Notes under the pieces: generated by a model
Told to the model about the DNA's origin: nothing
Databases searched by the model: none
What the model saw: the letters and a program-made list of their open reading frames with translations, nothing else
Assembly (NCBI GenBank): GCA_029862045.1
Contig: JAOTYE010000008.1
Coordinates: 1-64,000, forward strand
Length of the DNA: 64,000 bases
Direction of reading: 5' to 3'
From: Gammaproteobacteria bacterium
Lineage (GTDB): Bacteria > Pseudomonadota > Gammaproteobacteria > Steroidobacterales > Woeseiaceae
Translations under genes and position numbers: made by a program
In this document: positions 35,683 to 45,588 of the stretch, piece by piece
How the letters are laid out: each line of letters starts with the position of its first letter
Numbering within the stretch: position 1 is the stretch's first letter

Positions 35683-38600
35683 ATGTCTGAGCTGTTCCAA
35701 CCAATCGCTGCGGAACAACTAATCGCGTGGGTATTTTCTGAATTAGACACCCGTGATTCGGTTTTTGGCATTCCCCGCCAGCACTTTTTCATCCCGCGTG
35801 AGGACGCTCCGTTCCGCACCGCCGCGTTCGGCCATCCACTGGAAACACCATTCGGCCCCGCCGCGGGGCCTCATTCGCAGATGGCACAGAATATCGTGGC
35901 GGCGTGGCTGTGCGGTGCGCGTTACATCGAGCTGAAGACGGTACAAACTCTCGACGTGCTCGACGTGCCGAAGCCCTGCATCGACATGGAAGACGAAGGT
36001 TACAACGTCGAGTGGTCGCAGGAGCTGAAAGTCTATCAGTCCTTCGACGAATACCTTCGTGCCTGGGTGCTGATTCACGCGTTGCACCACAAACTCGGTT
36101 TCCCTGGCGAATCCCCGGGCATCGTGTTCAATCTCAGCGTCGGTTACAACCTCGAGGGAATTCAACAACCGAATATGCAGTGGTTTCTTGATCAAATGCA
36201 TGACTGCTCCGAGTACAAGCAGCCATTGATCGAGCAGGTTGCCCGCGTCTATCCCGAAGTCCGGAATCTCGACATTCCAAGTCAGCTGTCCGACAACGTC
36301 ACTCTGTCAACCATGCACGGTTGCCCGCCCGAGGAAATCGAAAGTATAAGTGTTTACCTGCTGCGCGAGAGACGACTGCACACGCTCGTGAAGTGCAATC
36401 CGACGCTGCTCGGCCCCGAGCGCGTACGGACGATCCTGAACGCAGATCTGAAATATACCGACGTTGTCGTGCCAGACCTGGCGTTCGAGCACGACCTGAA
36501 GTACGCGGATGCCGTGCCAATGCTTGCTAATCTGCGGACGGTCGCGACTGACTGCGGTCTCGAGTTCGGCGTGAAGCTGAGCAACACGCTCGAGGTCGAA
36601 AACTTTCGTGCCGTCTTCGATGCGACAGAGAAGATGATGTATCTCTCCGGACGCCCGCTGCACGCGATCACGGTAAATCTCGCCCATGAGCTGGCGGAGG
36701 AATTCGAGGGTGACCTGCCGATGTCTTTTTCGGCGGGAGCCAATTGCTTTAACGCGCCAGCTTTGCTCGGTGCAGGCATGCAAACCGTAACCGTCTGCTC
36801 TGACTTGCTAAAGACCGGCGGCTACCTGCGCCTGTTGCAATACCTCGAATCCGCCGACGACGCGTTCCGGCAAACAGGTTCGAAGAGTATCGAGGAATTC
36901 GTCTTCAAGACGGCAGAAACTGACGCTGCTCTTGCGGATGTTAAGACAGCCGCTCGGCTAAACTTGCGCCGCTACGCAGAGCAAACGTGCAGCGACCGCA
37001 GCTACACAAAGGGCACTTTCGACACAGCACATACAAAGACGTCACGCGCGCTGGGTTTGTTCGATTGCATCAAGGCGCCGTGCGTTGATGAGTGCCCGTT
37101 GAATCAGAAGGTCCCCGACTACATGCGCGCGGTACGGGGCGGCGATTTCGCGGCGGCGCTCCGCGTAGTTCACGACGACAACCCCATTCCTTGCGTACTC
37201 GGCCGGGTCTGTGACCATCTGTGTGAGCAAACCTGTGTCCGTAGCCATCTCGACGAGCCCCTGGCCATTCGCGACGTCAAACGATTCATTACCGACCGTC
37301 AACAATTACCCGCTGCAGATCAGCCAGTTACGCGCGCGGGCAGGAAGGTCGCGGTCATTGGAGCAGGTCCCGGCGGAATGGCAGTGGCATCCGAGCTGGC
37401 TCATGCCGGATGGCAAGTCGAAGTGTTCGAACAGCACGCCTATGCCGGCGGCATGGTCGGCGGCGCGGTTCCTGAATACCGGCTGCCGCAGAAAGTGTTC
37501 GACCGGGATTTTGCGATTCTCGAGGATCTCGGCGTTCACTTTCATTACGGCGCAAAGGCTGGACACGACTTCAACCTCTCGCATTTGCGTCGTGATGGCT
37601 TCGAGCAAATAGTGATCATGGTCGGCGCACAGCTCAGCAAGACCCTGAGCCTTGACGGCGAGGATTGTGACGGCGTGATGGATGCCCTGCAGTTTCTGCG
37701 GCGCTCGCGAGAAGGACGGCTGGTCGAGATCGGCGAACGTGTGGGCGTTATTGGTGCCGGCGACACGGCGATGGACTGCGCCCGCGTCGCCAAACGTCAT
37801 ACTGCCGGCCAGGTCCTTCTGATCTACCGCCGCACGATCGACCAGATGCCGGCTGACCGAGAGGAGGTAGCACATTTGCTCGAGGAAGGCATCGACGTCC
37901 TCGAGCTGTGCAAACCGCAGCGACTCGTCGTTGCAGACGGTAAGCTGCGCGGGCTCATTTGCCGGCGCATGGTCTTCAAAGGCGATCGTGATGCGTCGGG
38001 CCGCAAGATCCCGCATGAGGTTGCCGACACTGACTACGAAGTGCCGCTGGATACGTTGCTTCTGGCCATCAGCCAGCACGCGATTCTGGATTTCTTTGGT
38101 GACGAACCGATCGCGCTCAATGACCGTGGCTATATCGAAGCTGACCCTGTCACATTCGAGACCTCGGTGCCCGGTGTGTACGCCGGTGGCGATGTGGTCA
38201 ACGAGGGACCTGCGTCAATCGTCAAAGCGGCGGCAGCCGGCAAAGCCATCGCCGACAGCATACTGCGCCGTCAATCGTCCAGAGCCGGCTCGGCGACTTT
38301 GGCAGCAATCGATACAGCAGCGCTGCAGCGACGACGCAGTCATCGGGAGTGGCGTATCCCTGCGCCACACGCAGCGCTCGAGGATCGACATGATTTCAGT
38401 GAGGTGGTGCTTACCTACGACGAACAACAGGCGCGTGCAGAAGCTGCCCGCTGCCTGGACTGCGATACCTACTGCAGCCTCTGCGTCGGGGTCTGCCCGA
38501 ACCTGGCACTCGTGACCTACGAAACCGAGCCTTCTGCTGGGCCCGTGGCCGTGCAGCAGCGCTTTCAGGTCGCGGTGCTGGCCGATCTTTGCAATGAGTG

Positions 38601-38946
38601 CGGTAACTGCACAACCTTCTGCCCGACCGCAGGTGCCCCCTACCGCGATAAGCCCAGGCTGTATCTCGACCGCGCTGAATTCGAGGCGCAGCAGGATAAT
38701 GCCTTCATGATCATCAGGAAGGGTGCCGGCTGGGCGATGGACGCACGCCTGCAACAGAAAACGCATCACATCGAAGTCAACGACCGGCTCGATTACACGG
38801 GCGGTGACTCGCTCGTGCACAAGCCTGGCGCCTCCATGTATGTTCTGCTGCGCGGCCTGCGGCGCTCAATGCCCCACCTGCCAGCCGCCCGATCCGGCGA
38901 TGCGGCAGCGACGGGCAGGATTTCCCACCCTGGATATAGGGATTAG
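35683..38946 (+). CDS. ygfK: YgfK-type FAD/iron-sulfur oxidoreductase
   Basis: The 1087-residue protein has a dihydroorotate-dehydrogenase-like N-terminal half (to about residue 440). A glutamate-synthase-small-subunit-like module follows, with Cys clusters 'CIKAPCVDECPLNQKVPDY' and 'CVLGRVCDHLCEQTCVR', an FAD motif 'VIGAGPGGMA' and an NAD(P) motif 'VIGAGDTAMD'. The C-terminal ferredoxin-like clusters are 'CLDCDTYCSLCVGVCP' and 'CNECGNCTTFCPT'. It is close to E. coli YgfK, named a putative selenate reductase subunit. In the purine-degradation clusters it is thought to move electrons in ureide reduction or oxidation. It heads the nine-gene operon; GAGG precedes ATG 35683. Nothing in the sequence shows selenium use. 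Confidence 0.9.
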   Translation: MSELFQPIAAEQLIAWVFSELDTRDSVFGIPRQHFFIPREDAPFRTAAFGHPLETPFGPAAGPHSQMAQNIVAAWLCGARYIELKTVQTLDVLDVPKPCIDMEDEGYNVEWSQELKVYQSFDEYLRAWVLIHALHHKLGFPGESPGIVFNLSVGYNLEGIQQPNMQWFLDQMHDCSEYKQPLIEQVARVYPEVRNLDIPSQLSDNVTLSTMHGCPPEEIESISVYLLRERRLHTLVKCNPTLLGPERVRTILNADLKYTDVVVPDLAFEHDLKYADAVPMLANLRTVATDCGLEFGVKLSNTLEVENFRAVFDATEKMMYLSGRPLHAITVNLAHELAEEFEGDLPMSFSAGANCFNAPALLGAGMQTVTVCSDLLKTGGYLRLLQYLESADDAFRQTGSKSIEEFVFKTAETDAALADVKTAARLNLRRYAEQTCSDRSYTKGTFDTAHTKTSRALGLFDCIKAPCVDECPLNQKVPDYMRAVRGGDFAAALRVVHDDNPIPCVLGRVCDHLCEQTCVRSHLDEPLAIRDVKRFITDRQQLPAADQPVTRAGRKVAVIGAGPGGMAVASELAHAGWQVEVFEQHAYAGGMVGGAVPEYRLPQKVFDRDFAILEDLGVHFHYGAKAGHDFNLSHLRRDGFEQIVIMVGAQLSKTLSLDGEDCDGVMDALQFLRRSREGRLVEIGERVGVIGAGDTAMDCARVAKRHTAGQVLLIYRRTIDQMPADREEVAHLLEEGIDVLELCKPQRLVVADGKLRGLICRRMVFKGDRDASGRKIPHEVADTDYEVPLDTLLLAISQHAILDFFGDEPIALNDRGYIEADPVTFETSVPGVYAGGDVVNEGPASIVKAAAAGKAIADSILRRQSSRAGSATLAAIDTAALQRRRSHREWRIPAPHAALEDRHDFSEVVLTYDEQQARAEAARCLDCDTYCSLCVGVCPNLALVTYETEPSAGPVAVQQRFQVAVLADLCNECGNCTTFCPTAGAPYRDKPRLYLDRAEFEAQQDNAFMIIRKGAGWAMDARLQQKTHHIEVNDRLDYTGGDSLVHKPGASMYVLLRGLRRSMPHLPAARSGDAAATGRISHPGYRD

Positions 38947-39002
38947 CCACGACCGACCCGGGTCCTTCACGGGGTTATTCTCAATGGAAAGAGGCTACTA
39001 CG

Positions 39003-40325
39003 ATGAGTTCCCTGCTAATCACCAATGGGCGCCTGGTCACGCTCGATGCAGACGATCGCTTCGTCGAGAACGGCTGTGTCTATATCGACGGCAACCGGAT
39101 CGTCGACGTCGGTGAGATTGCCCCTGGGTCCTGTTCGGCGGATCGCACCATTGATGCCGGCGGCCGACTGGTGATGCCGGGACTCGTCAACGCACATCAC
39201 CACCTCTATTCGACCTTCGCCCGGGGCTTCACGCCGCCTGGCCCACCGGCACGAAATTTCGAAGAGAATCTGAAAAACCTGTGGTGGAAGCTCGACTCGG
39301 CACTCGAGTCCGAAGACGTTTACTACTCCGCATTGTTGGCGTTGATGGATGCGGCACGCGCCGGGTGCACGACAGTCATCGATCATCACGCCTCACCGTC
39401 CTGCAGCGACGGCAGCCTCGATCAGGTGGAAAGGGCGTTCAGGGATGTCGGCTTGAGCGGCTGCCTTTGCTATGAGGTCTCGGACCGCAACCGGGACGGC
39501 GAGGGCATCGAAGAAAACGAACGCTATATCCGCAAGTGCCGCGAATCGGCCGATGACCAGATGGCCGCCCTGTTCGGCATGCATGCGTCGATGACGCTCG
39601 GTGCGAAAACGCTCGAGCGCTGTGCCGCCGCCGCAAGTGATCTCGACGCCGGTTGCCACGTGCATGTCGCTGAAGATCTGATTGACGTGCGCGTGACCGC
39701 GGAGCGCGATGGCCAAAGCATCATGGACCGCTTTGCCAGCGTGGGCATCCCCGGTCCCAAGACGATCTTCGTGCATGGCACTCACCTCGAGGCCCGCGAA
39801 ATGGATCTGATGCACTCCACCGATTCCATACTCGTGAGCAACCCGGAGTCCAACATGAACAACGGGCTGCGTGTCTCACCAATACTGGAGTTTCTTAGAC
39901 ACGGTGTAACCGTCGGCGTCGGCACCGATGGCATATCCTCGCATCTTATTTCTCAAGCCCGGGCCATGTACTTGCATCAGCGTACTGATCACCGCGATCC
40001 GGCGCTTGCATTCGCCGAAGCCTCAAAGATTCTGCTGCACAACAACCGCAATATTTGTAACCGTCTGTTTGCGGAGCCTCGCGGTACGCTCGCGCCAGGG
40101 CAGCTCGCCGACGTTATTATTCACGACTACATTCCGTTTACGCCACTTAATGCAAACACGTTCTACGGACACTTGCTGTTCGGGCTAAGCTTTAGCCGTA
40201 TTCGTACGACGATTGCAAGAGGGCATGTGGTTGTCGATGACGGGGCCCTGCCACAGCTGGATGAAGAAGCGATACGCGCACGCTGCGCCGAACGGGCGAC
40301 AGCAATATGGGCAAGGATTCACTGA
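39003..40325 (+). CDS. ssnA: SsnA-type metal-dependent aminohydrolase
   Basis: The 440-residue amidohydrolase-superfamily protein has the metal-binding 'NAHHHLYSTFARG' (H65-H67), a later 'HVAED' and the catalytic Asp region 'GVGTDGISSH'. It resembles guanine deaminase/chlorohydrolase-type enzymes and the E. coli SsnA that lies beside ygfK. The likely substrate is a purine or a ring-opened ureide; deamination or ring hydrolysis is inferred from family and context. It sits 56 bases after ygfK. The 12-base gap to the next gene suggests cotranscription. Confidence 0.88.
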   Translation: MSSLLITNGRLVTLDADDRFVENGCVYIDGNRIVDVGEIAPGSCSADRTIDAGGRLVMPGLVNAHHHLYSTFARGFTPPGPPARNFEENLKNLWWKLDSALESEDVYYSALLALMDAARAGCTTVIDHHASPSCSDGSLDQVERAFRDVGLSGCLCYEVSDRNRDGEGIEENERYIRKCRESADDQMAALFGMHASMTLGAKTLERCAAAASDLDAGCHVHVAEDLIDVRVTAERDGQSIMDRFASVGIPGPKTIFVHGTHLEAREMDLMHSTDSILVSNPESNMNNGLRVSPILEFLRHGVTVGVGTDGISSHLISQARAMYLHQRTDHRDPALAFAEASKILLHNNRNICNRLFAEPRGTLAPGQLADVIIHDYIPFTPLNANTFYGHLLFGLSFSRIRTTIARGHVVVDDGALPQLDEEAIRARCAERATAIWARIH

Positions 40326-40337
40326 TCAGGTGCAGCG

Positions 40338-41261
40338 ATGACGAGTCCTCCAACAAACTGCTGGCAAAACTACTACACGCCGGAAACCGTCGCCGAAGCC
40401 GTTGCGCTGTTGCAGCGCTACGATGGCCAGGCCCGGGTGATTGGCGGCGGTACCGACCTGGTTGTCGAAATCCGGCGTGGCCTGCACCGCCCCGTCACCG
40501 CCATGGTTGACGCCTCACGCATAGCCGGCCTCGACGCCATTACCGAGGAAAACGGCTACATCATGATGGGCTGCGGCGTAACGCACAGCCAGATTGTCAG
40601 GAATGCCCAGATCATCGATCGCGGCACCTGTCTTGCCGAAAGTTGCAGCGTTATCGGCGGGCCGCAGGTGCGTAATGTGGGCACACTCGCCGGCAACGTC
40701 GCCCACGCGCTGCCAGCAGGAGATGGGACCATCGGATTGCTGGCACTGGGCGGCGAGATCGAGGTTGCCGGCATCGACGGTACACGCTGGATGGCGGTCG
40801 AAGATTCATTCCGCGGGCCGGGCAAGAGTCGCATCGATCGCCACAGGGAGGTGCTGACACGGCTGCGCTTCAGGCCAACCGGGATGCGTGAGGGATCTGC
40901 TCATCACCGCGTGATGCGACCACAAGGTCTTTGTCTGCCTATCATCTCCATGGCAGTTCGACTGCAACTGGATGACGGCAACACGATTACAGAAACCCGC
41001 ATCAGCATGGGGCCAGTTGGACCCGTGCCGTATCTCGCGAAACCCGCTATCGAAGTTCTCGTGGGCAATACCGCCTCTGACGAATTGTTCAGCAAGGCAG
41101 CGGATGTTGCGCTGAGCAGCGTCTCGCTGCGAGCCAGCAAGTACCGCGCAAGTCATGAGTATCGTGCGCAGATGGTTCGTACTTTCCTGCCTGCCATTCT
41201 GGCGCGGGCCGTTGCTCGTGCGACGACCGCCAAAGCGGTTCCCAAAGGGACCGGCTCATGA
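40338..41261 (+). CDS. FAD-binding subunit of xanthine dehydrogenase family
   Basis: The 307-residue protein has the CO-dehydrogenase-flavoprotein/XdhB FAD motifs: 'ARVIGGGTDLVVEIRRG' and 'IGGPQVRNVGTLAGNVAHA'. It supplies the flavin domain that takes electrons from the Mo/Fe-S subunit encoded next and gives them to NAD+ or another acceptor. E. coli ygfM is the matching member of the ygfK-ssnA-ygfM-xdhD set. It overlaps the next start by four bases (ATGA), showing tight coupling. Confidence 0.9.
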   Translation: MTSPPTNCWQNYYTPETVAEAVALLQRYDGQARVIGGGTDLVVEIRRGLHRPVTAMVDASRIAGLDAITEENGYIMMGCGVTHSQIVRNAQIIDRGTCLAESCSVIGGPQVRNVGTLAGNVAHALPAGDGTIGLLALGGEIEVAGIDGTRWMAVEDSFRGPGKSRIDRHREVLTRLRFRPTGMREGSAHHRVMRPQGLCLPIISMAVRLQLDDGNTITETRISMGPVGPVPYLAKPAIEVLVGNTASDELFSKAADVALSSVSLRASKYRASHEYRAQMVRTFLPAILARAVARATTAKAVPKGTGS

Positions 41262-44092
41262 GCAGACTGCGCATGATCGTGAATGACACGGCGGTAGATC
41301 TCGACGTGCCGGAGTCTCGTTATCTGTCCGAGGTGCTGCGCAAGGACTTGCAGTTGACCGGCACGAAGATCGGCTGTAATGAGGCCGAGTGTGGCATCTG
41401 CAGTGTTCTGGTCAACGGCACGCCGGTAGTCAGCTGTGTTTATCCTGCGTTCAAAGCGCAGGGAGCGCGGGTGGAGACCATCGAAAGCCTCTCACGAAAT
41501 GGCGCACTGCACCCGCTGCAGCAGGCGTTTCTGGATCATGGTGCGGTGCAGTGCGGCATCTGCACGCCGGGATTGATCATGACGGCCAAAGGACTCGTCG
41601 ATGAAAAAGCTGCCGCCGGCGAACCGGTGACCGAAGACGACATCGGCATCGCGCTGAAGGACACGTATTGCCGCTGCACGGGCTACCGAAGCGTGATCCG
41701 CGCCATATTGCAGGCATCGGGACAGGATGTTCCGCCACTCCTCCCTGCGACTCAGCCTGCCGGCGAATCGGTAGGCAAGCCCGTACCCAACCTGGATGCT
41801 CGTGCCAAGATTACCGGGAGCGCGCAATATACTGATGACTATCGGTTTGCCGGCATGCTGCACGCCCGCACGAAACGTGCCGGCGTACCGCATGCACGAA
41901 TCCGGTCGATTGATACCTCGGCGGCACGCGCGCTTGATGGCGTGCATGCCGTACTGACGCATGAAGATGTTCCGGGTAGCAACCTGCACGGACTCGTAAT
42001 CAACGACTGGCCGGTGCTTTGCGGCGACAAGGTTCGCTATGTCGGAGATGCGGTCGCGATCGTGGCCGCCGATAGTGAAGAGGTTGCCGCGGCGGCACTG
42101 GAACTGATCGAAGTTGATTATGAAGAGCTCCCCGCGGTCGTAGACGCGACAGAAGCCGCCCGAGCCGACGCGCCATTGGTCCACGAGGAACGCGCCGACG
42201 GCAACCTGCTCAAACACATCGAGGTGAACAAAGGCGATGTTGCCGCAGGATTCGCGGCAGCCGATGTCGTCGTCGATCAGACCTACCGCACGCCCGCGAC
42301 CGAACATGCCTTCCTCGAACCGGAGTGCTCGATCGGTGTGCCGGCGGGATACAACCCTGAGAGCTTCGACGGCAGCTGCGATCCCGACGCGTCTCGCGGC
42401 GAAACCGCGAAACACGACAAGACCACCGTCTACGTGGGCAGCCAGATCCCCTACCAGGACCGTGACCAGACTGCGGCCGCCCTCGGTGTCGAGCCGGACT
42501 CGGTGCGTATCGTGGCAACGCTGACCGGTGGCGGCTTCGGCGGCAAGGAAGACATCACGGGTCAGATCCACGTTGCGCTGCTGGCCGAAGCGACCCGGCG
42601 TCCGGTCAAGATGCTGTATTCGCGCCAGGAAAGCCTGCTGGTCCATCCCAAACGCCATGCGACGGTCATCCGCATCCGTACCGGCGCGACCCGTGCAGGC
42701 AAACTGACCGCCGTCGAAGCAACGCTCTACGGCGATGGCGGTGCCTATGCCAGTCTCAGTGAAAAAGTTCTGACCCGCGCAACCACACATGCAGCCGGTC
42801 CCTACGATGTACCACACGTAAAAGTCGACTGCTTCGCCATGTACACCAACAACGCACCCAGCGGTGCCTTCCGCGGATTCGGCGTCACCCAGAGCTGCTT
42901 TGCGGTGGAAAGCAACATGGACATGCTGGCAGAGAAACTAGGCCTCGACGCGGTGGAGTTTCGCCGCATGAACGCATTGGACATCGGCGCGGTGACGTCA
43001 ACCGGACAGGTGTTGCGGGAAAGTGTCGGTTTGCAGGAGTGCATCGACAAAGTCGACCGCGATATGCGTGACGGTGATTTTTGCTGGTCCTGGGAGGAAG
43101 GGGAAAGGCGCTTTGCCTGGGGAATGGCCGTCGGTTACAAGAACACGGGCCTCGGCGGTGGCGCGCCGGACAAGGCCAGCGCCGAAGTTGAAGTGTGGTT
43201 GGATCCGGACCGGGGCCCGCTGGCCGAAGTACGGACCTCTTCCGCGGAAATGGGCCAGGGCTTGCCCGCCGTTCTGGCCGCCTGCGTCGCGGAGGAGCTG
43301 GGTATTCCATTTGGCGCAGTGAGCGTGTTGCTCGGCGACACCGACTATTGCCCGGACGGCGGCCCAACCACCGCGAGCCGGCAGACGTTTGTCAGCGGTA
43401 ACGCCGCGCGGCTGGCCGCAAGAGATGTGGCGCAACAACTTGACGCGGCGGCCGGCGACCCGTCCATGAGCCTGACCGGGAAATTAACTCACGCCATGGA
43501 GTCCGGTATCAGCGCACTGGCGCAACATGAATACTGGGCGCCCGAGACTCAGGCACTGGGCAGCGGTGGCGACATGCACTTTGCCTTCGGTTTCTGCGCT
43601 CAGGCCGCGTTGTGCGAAATCGACATGAATACCGGTGAAGTTCACGTTCGCAAAATCATCGCCGCGCATGATGTCGGTCGTGCCATCAATCCTCTGACGC
43701 TCGCGGGACAGATCGAAGGCGGCATCGTCATGTGTATCGGTTATGCACTCACAGAGCATTACATCCAGGAACAAGGCAAGCCCTGGACCAACGTCATGGC
43801 GCGATACAAGATGCCGAGCATCCAGCATACGCCGGCAATCACGTCGCATATTGTGGAACACAACACGTCGACCGGGCCGTATGGAGCGAAGGGCATCGGC
43901 GAGTTGCCGAGTATTCCGACCAGCGCGGCCATTACCAATGCGATTTACCGCGCCACCGGTGTGCGCATGCGCAGCCTGCCGGTCGATCAGGACGAGTTGC
44001 TGCGGGCGATACGTGCAGGGGCGACCGAAGTTGAACTGGCATGGGGCGATCTGGAACCGATCCCGGTCGTCGCTCTTGGAGGCGAACAATGA
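41258..44092 (+). CDS. xdhD: XdhD-like fused [2Fe-2S]/molybdopterin xanthine dehydrogenase family protein
   Basis: The 944-residue protein fuses an N-terminal two-[2Fe-2S] subunit to the Mo-binding large subunit. The plant-type cluster uses C40, C45, C48 and C60 ('CNEAECGIC'), and the second uses C98, C101, C137 and C139 ('CGICTPG', 'CRCTGYRS'). The molybdopterin part follows from about residue 180, with 'GGGFGGKEDITGQ' and 'GAFRGFGVTQ'. Length and fusion match E. coli XdhD. It would hydroxylate a purine (xanthine or hypoxanthine type) using water. The purine specificity is inferred from context; other N-heterocycles cannot be ruled out. Confidence 0.9.
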   Translation: MSRLRMIVNDTAVDLDVPESRYLSEVLRKDLQLTGTKIGCNEAECGICSVLVNGTPVVSCVYPAFKAQGARVETIESLSRNGALHPLQQAFLDHGAVQCGICTPGLIMTAKGLVDEKAAAGEPVTEDDIGIALKDTYCRCTGYRSVIRAILQASGQDVPPLLPATQPAGESVGKPVPNLDARAKITGSAQYTDDYRFAGMLHARTKRAGVPHARIRSIDTSAARALDGVHAVLTHEDVPGSNLHGLVINDWPVLCGDKVRYVGDAVAIVAADSEEVAAAALELIEVDYEELPAVVDATEAARADAPLVHEERADGNLLKHIEVNKGDVAAGFAAADVVVDQTYRTPATEHAFLEPECSIGVPAGYNPESFDGSCDPDASRGETAKHDKTTVYVGSQIPYQDRDQTAAALGVEPDSVRIVATLTGGGFGGKEDITGQIHVALLAEATRRPVKMLYSRQESLLVHPKRHATVIRIRTGATRAGKLTAVEATLYGDGGAYASLSEKVLTRATTHAAGPYDVPHVKVDCFAMYTNNAPSGAFRGFGVTQSCFAVESNMDMLAEKLGLDAVEFRRMNALDIGAVTSTGQVLRESVGLQECIDKVDRDMRDGDFCWSWEEGERRFAWGMAVGYKNTGLGGGAPDKASAEVEVWLDPDRGPLAEVRTSSAEMGQGLPAVLAACVAEELGIPFGAVSVLLGDTDYCPDGGPTTASRQTFVSGNAARLAARDVAQQLDAAAGDPSMSLTGKLTHAMESGISALAQHEYWAPETQALGSGGDMHFAFGFCAQAALCEIDMNTGEVHVRKIIAAHDVGRAINPLTLAGQIEGGIVMCIGYALTEHYIQEQGKPWTNVMARYKMPSIQHTPAITSHIVEHNTSTGPYGAKGIGELPSIPTSAAITNAIYRATGVRMRSLPVDQDELLRAIRAGATEVELAWGDLEPIPVVALGGEQ

Positions 44093-45588
44093 AGCTGGTA
44101 CCCGACATTCAGAACGATGTTCTCGAAAAGACCGTTGCGCGCGCCCGCGAACGCAATATCATCCTGCCGACCTTTGCCCAGCAGAAAGATCCGTCCACAG
44201 CGCCCGCGGCAATCGCTACGAGATTAAAGGACGTCGGCTTGTGGGACCTGGATCCGGCAAATCTGTTTCGCATCACCTGGAAGAACGAGCCGGTCGAATG
44301 CGGCGGCGGTTTTGGTGCAGGCAACTGGATTGAATTTCCGCGGGCGATAACCGGTGTGGATGCCACGATTATCGGCATCGTCGGCAACTGGTTTCCGACT
44401 GGCGCTCACAAGGTCGGCGCCGCCTATGGCTGCCTCGTCCCGCGCCTCGTCACCGGTAATTTCGATCCGGAGTCACAAAAGGCGGTATGGCCATCCACGG
44501 GCAACTATTGTCGTGGCGGCGCGTATGACTGCGCGCTGCTCGCGTGCTCCGCCGTGGCGATCCTGCCCGAAGGGATGAGTCGTGAACGCTTCGACTGGCT
44601 CAGGGAAATCGGCACCGACGAGATTATTGCCACACCGGGCACGGAATCCAACGTCAAGGAAATCTATGACAAATGCTGGCAACTGCGCGGCGAGCGCGGC
44701 GCCGGCATTGTCGTGTTCAACCAGTTCGAAGAGTTCGGCAACGCCATCTGGCACTACCAGGTGACAGGCTCGTTCATCGAGGAAGTCTTTCAAGATCACT
44801 ACGCCGCTGGACGGCGTCTGTCTGCTTACGTCAGTGCCACGGGTTCCGCTGGAACGATTGCTGCAGGCGATTTTTTGCGCACACAGCATCCCGGTATCCG
44901 CGTCATTGCTACAGAGGCACTGCAATGCCCTACCCTGCTCGAGTTTGGTTTCGGCGATCACAGAATCGAAGGCATTGGTGACAAGCACATTCCATGGATT
45001 CACAACGTGCGCAATACCAATATGGTCGCGGCCGTTGATGATGAACAGACCCTGCAACTGATGCGACTGTTCAACGAGGAGACGGGGCGCGACTGCCTGC
45101 TGCGTGAGGGCGTAGATGAGAGCACGCTCAAGGCTCTGCCACTGATCGGCATCTCCGGCATTTGTAACCTCGTGGCCAGTATCAAGACAGCCCGCTACTA
45201 CGACATGGATGGCGGCGACGTGATCTTCACGCCGCTAACGGATGCTATGGACCTGTATGCCTCACGCATGCAGGAGATGCAGGACACTCACGGAAATTAC
45301 ACGCCTCGCCTGGCTGATCAACACTATGCGCGCTACCTGCAGGGAATCACGACCGATCACCTTCGTGAGCTGAACTATGCCGACCAGAAAGCGCTGCATA
45401 ACTTCAAGTACTTCACGTGGGTAGAACAGCAGGGCCGGACGTCGGATGAGCTGCGGCAACTTTGGGATGAGGACTTCTGGCGCGAGACCTTTTCCCAGGC
45501 GGTCGTGGATGAGTGGGATCGACTAATCGATGCGTTCAATCAAGCAACCGGATTGACAGGTGAAGCTGATGATGGAGATAAGAAATGA
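44089..45588 (+). CDS. Fold-type II PLP-dependent enzyme (cysteine-synthase/DAP-lyase superfamily), unassigned
   Basis: This 499-residue PLP enzyme is clearly in the fold-type II group. The probable Schiff-base Lys is K108 in 'GNWFPTGAHKVGAAYG', a phosphate-cup-like Gly-rich segment occurs as 'SATGSAGTIAAGD', and 'STGNYCRGGAYD' resembles the substrate-loop STGN/S motif. It is longer than diaminopropionate ammonia-lyase YgeX (about 400) and does not carry the sequence I associate with that enzyme. It occupies the place next to ygeY/ygeW where YgeX is usually found, so a lyase acting on 2,3-diaminopropionate or a similar amino acid is the leading guess. GGAGG precedes ATG 44089, which overlaps the xdhD stop. 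Confidence 0.75.
   Translation: MKLVPDIQNDVLEKTVARARERNIILPTFAQQKDPSTAPAAIATRLKDVGLWDLDPANLFRITWKNEPVECGGGFGAGNWIEFPRAITGVDATIIGIVGNWFPTGAHKVGAAYGCLVPRLVTGNFDPESQKAVWPSTGNYCRGGAYDCALLACSAVAILPEGMSRERFDWLREIGTDEIIATPGTESNVKEIYDKCWQLRGERGAGIVVFNQFEEFGNAIWHYQVTGSFIEEVFQDHYAAGRRLSAYVSATGSAGTIAAGDFLRTQHPGIRVIATEALQCPTLLEFGFGDHRIEGIGDKHIPWIHNVRNTNMVAAVDDEQTLQLMRLFNEETGRDCLLREGVDESTLKALPLIGISGICNLVASIKTARYYDMDGGDVIFTPLTDAMDLYASRMQEMQDTHGNYTPRLADQHYARYLQGITTDHLRELNYADQKALHNFKYFTWVEQQGRTSDELRQLWDEDFWRETFSQAVVDEWDRLIDAFNQATGLTGEADDGDKK

Noticed and set aside
35683..38946. Calling the YgfK-type gene a selenate reductase
   Set aside because: The name comes from a putative label. No selenium or selenate feature is visible, and the operon fits purine/ureide metabolism better.
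41492..42817. 441-residue minus-strand open frame inside the xdhD-like gene
   Set aside because: The plus strand encodes clear iron-sulfur and molybdopterin motifs across the same bases; the minus frame has none.
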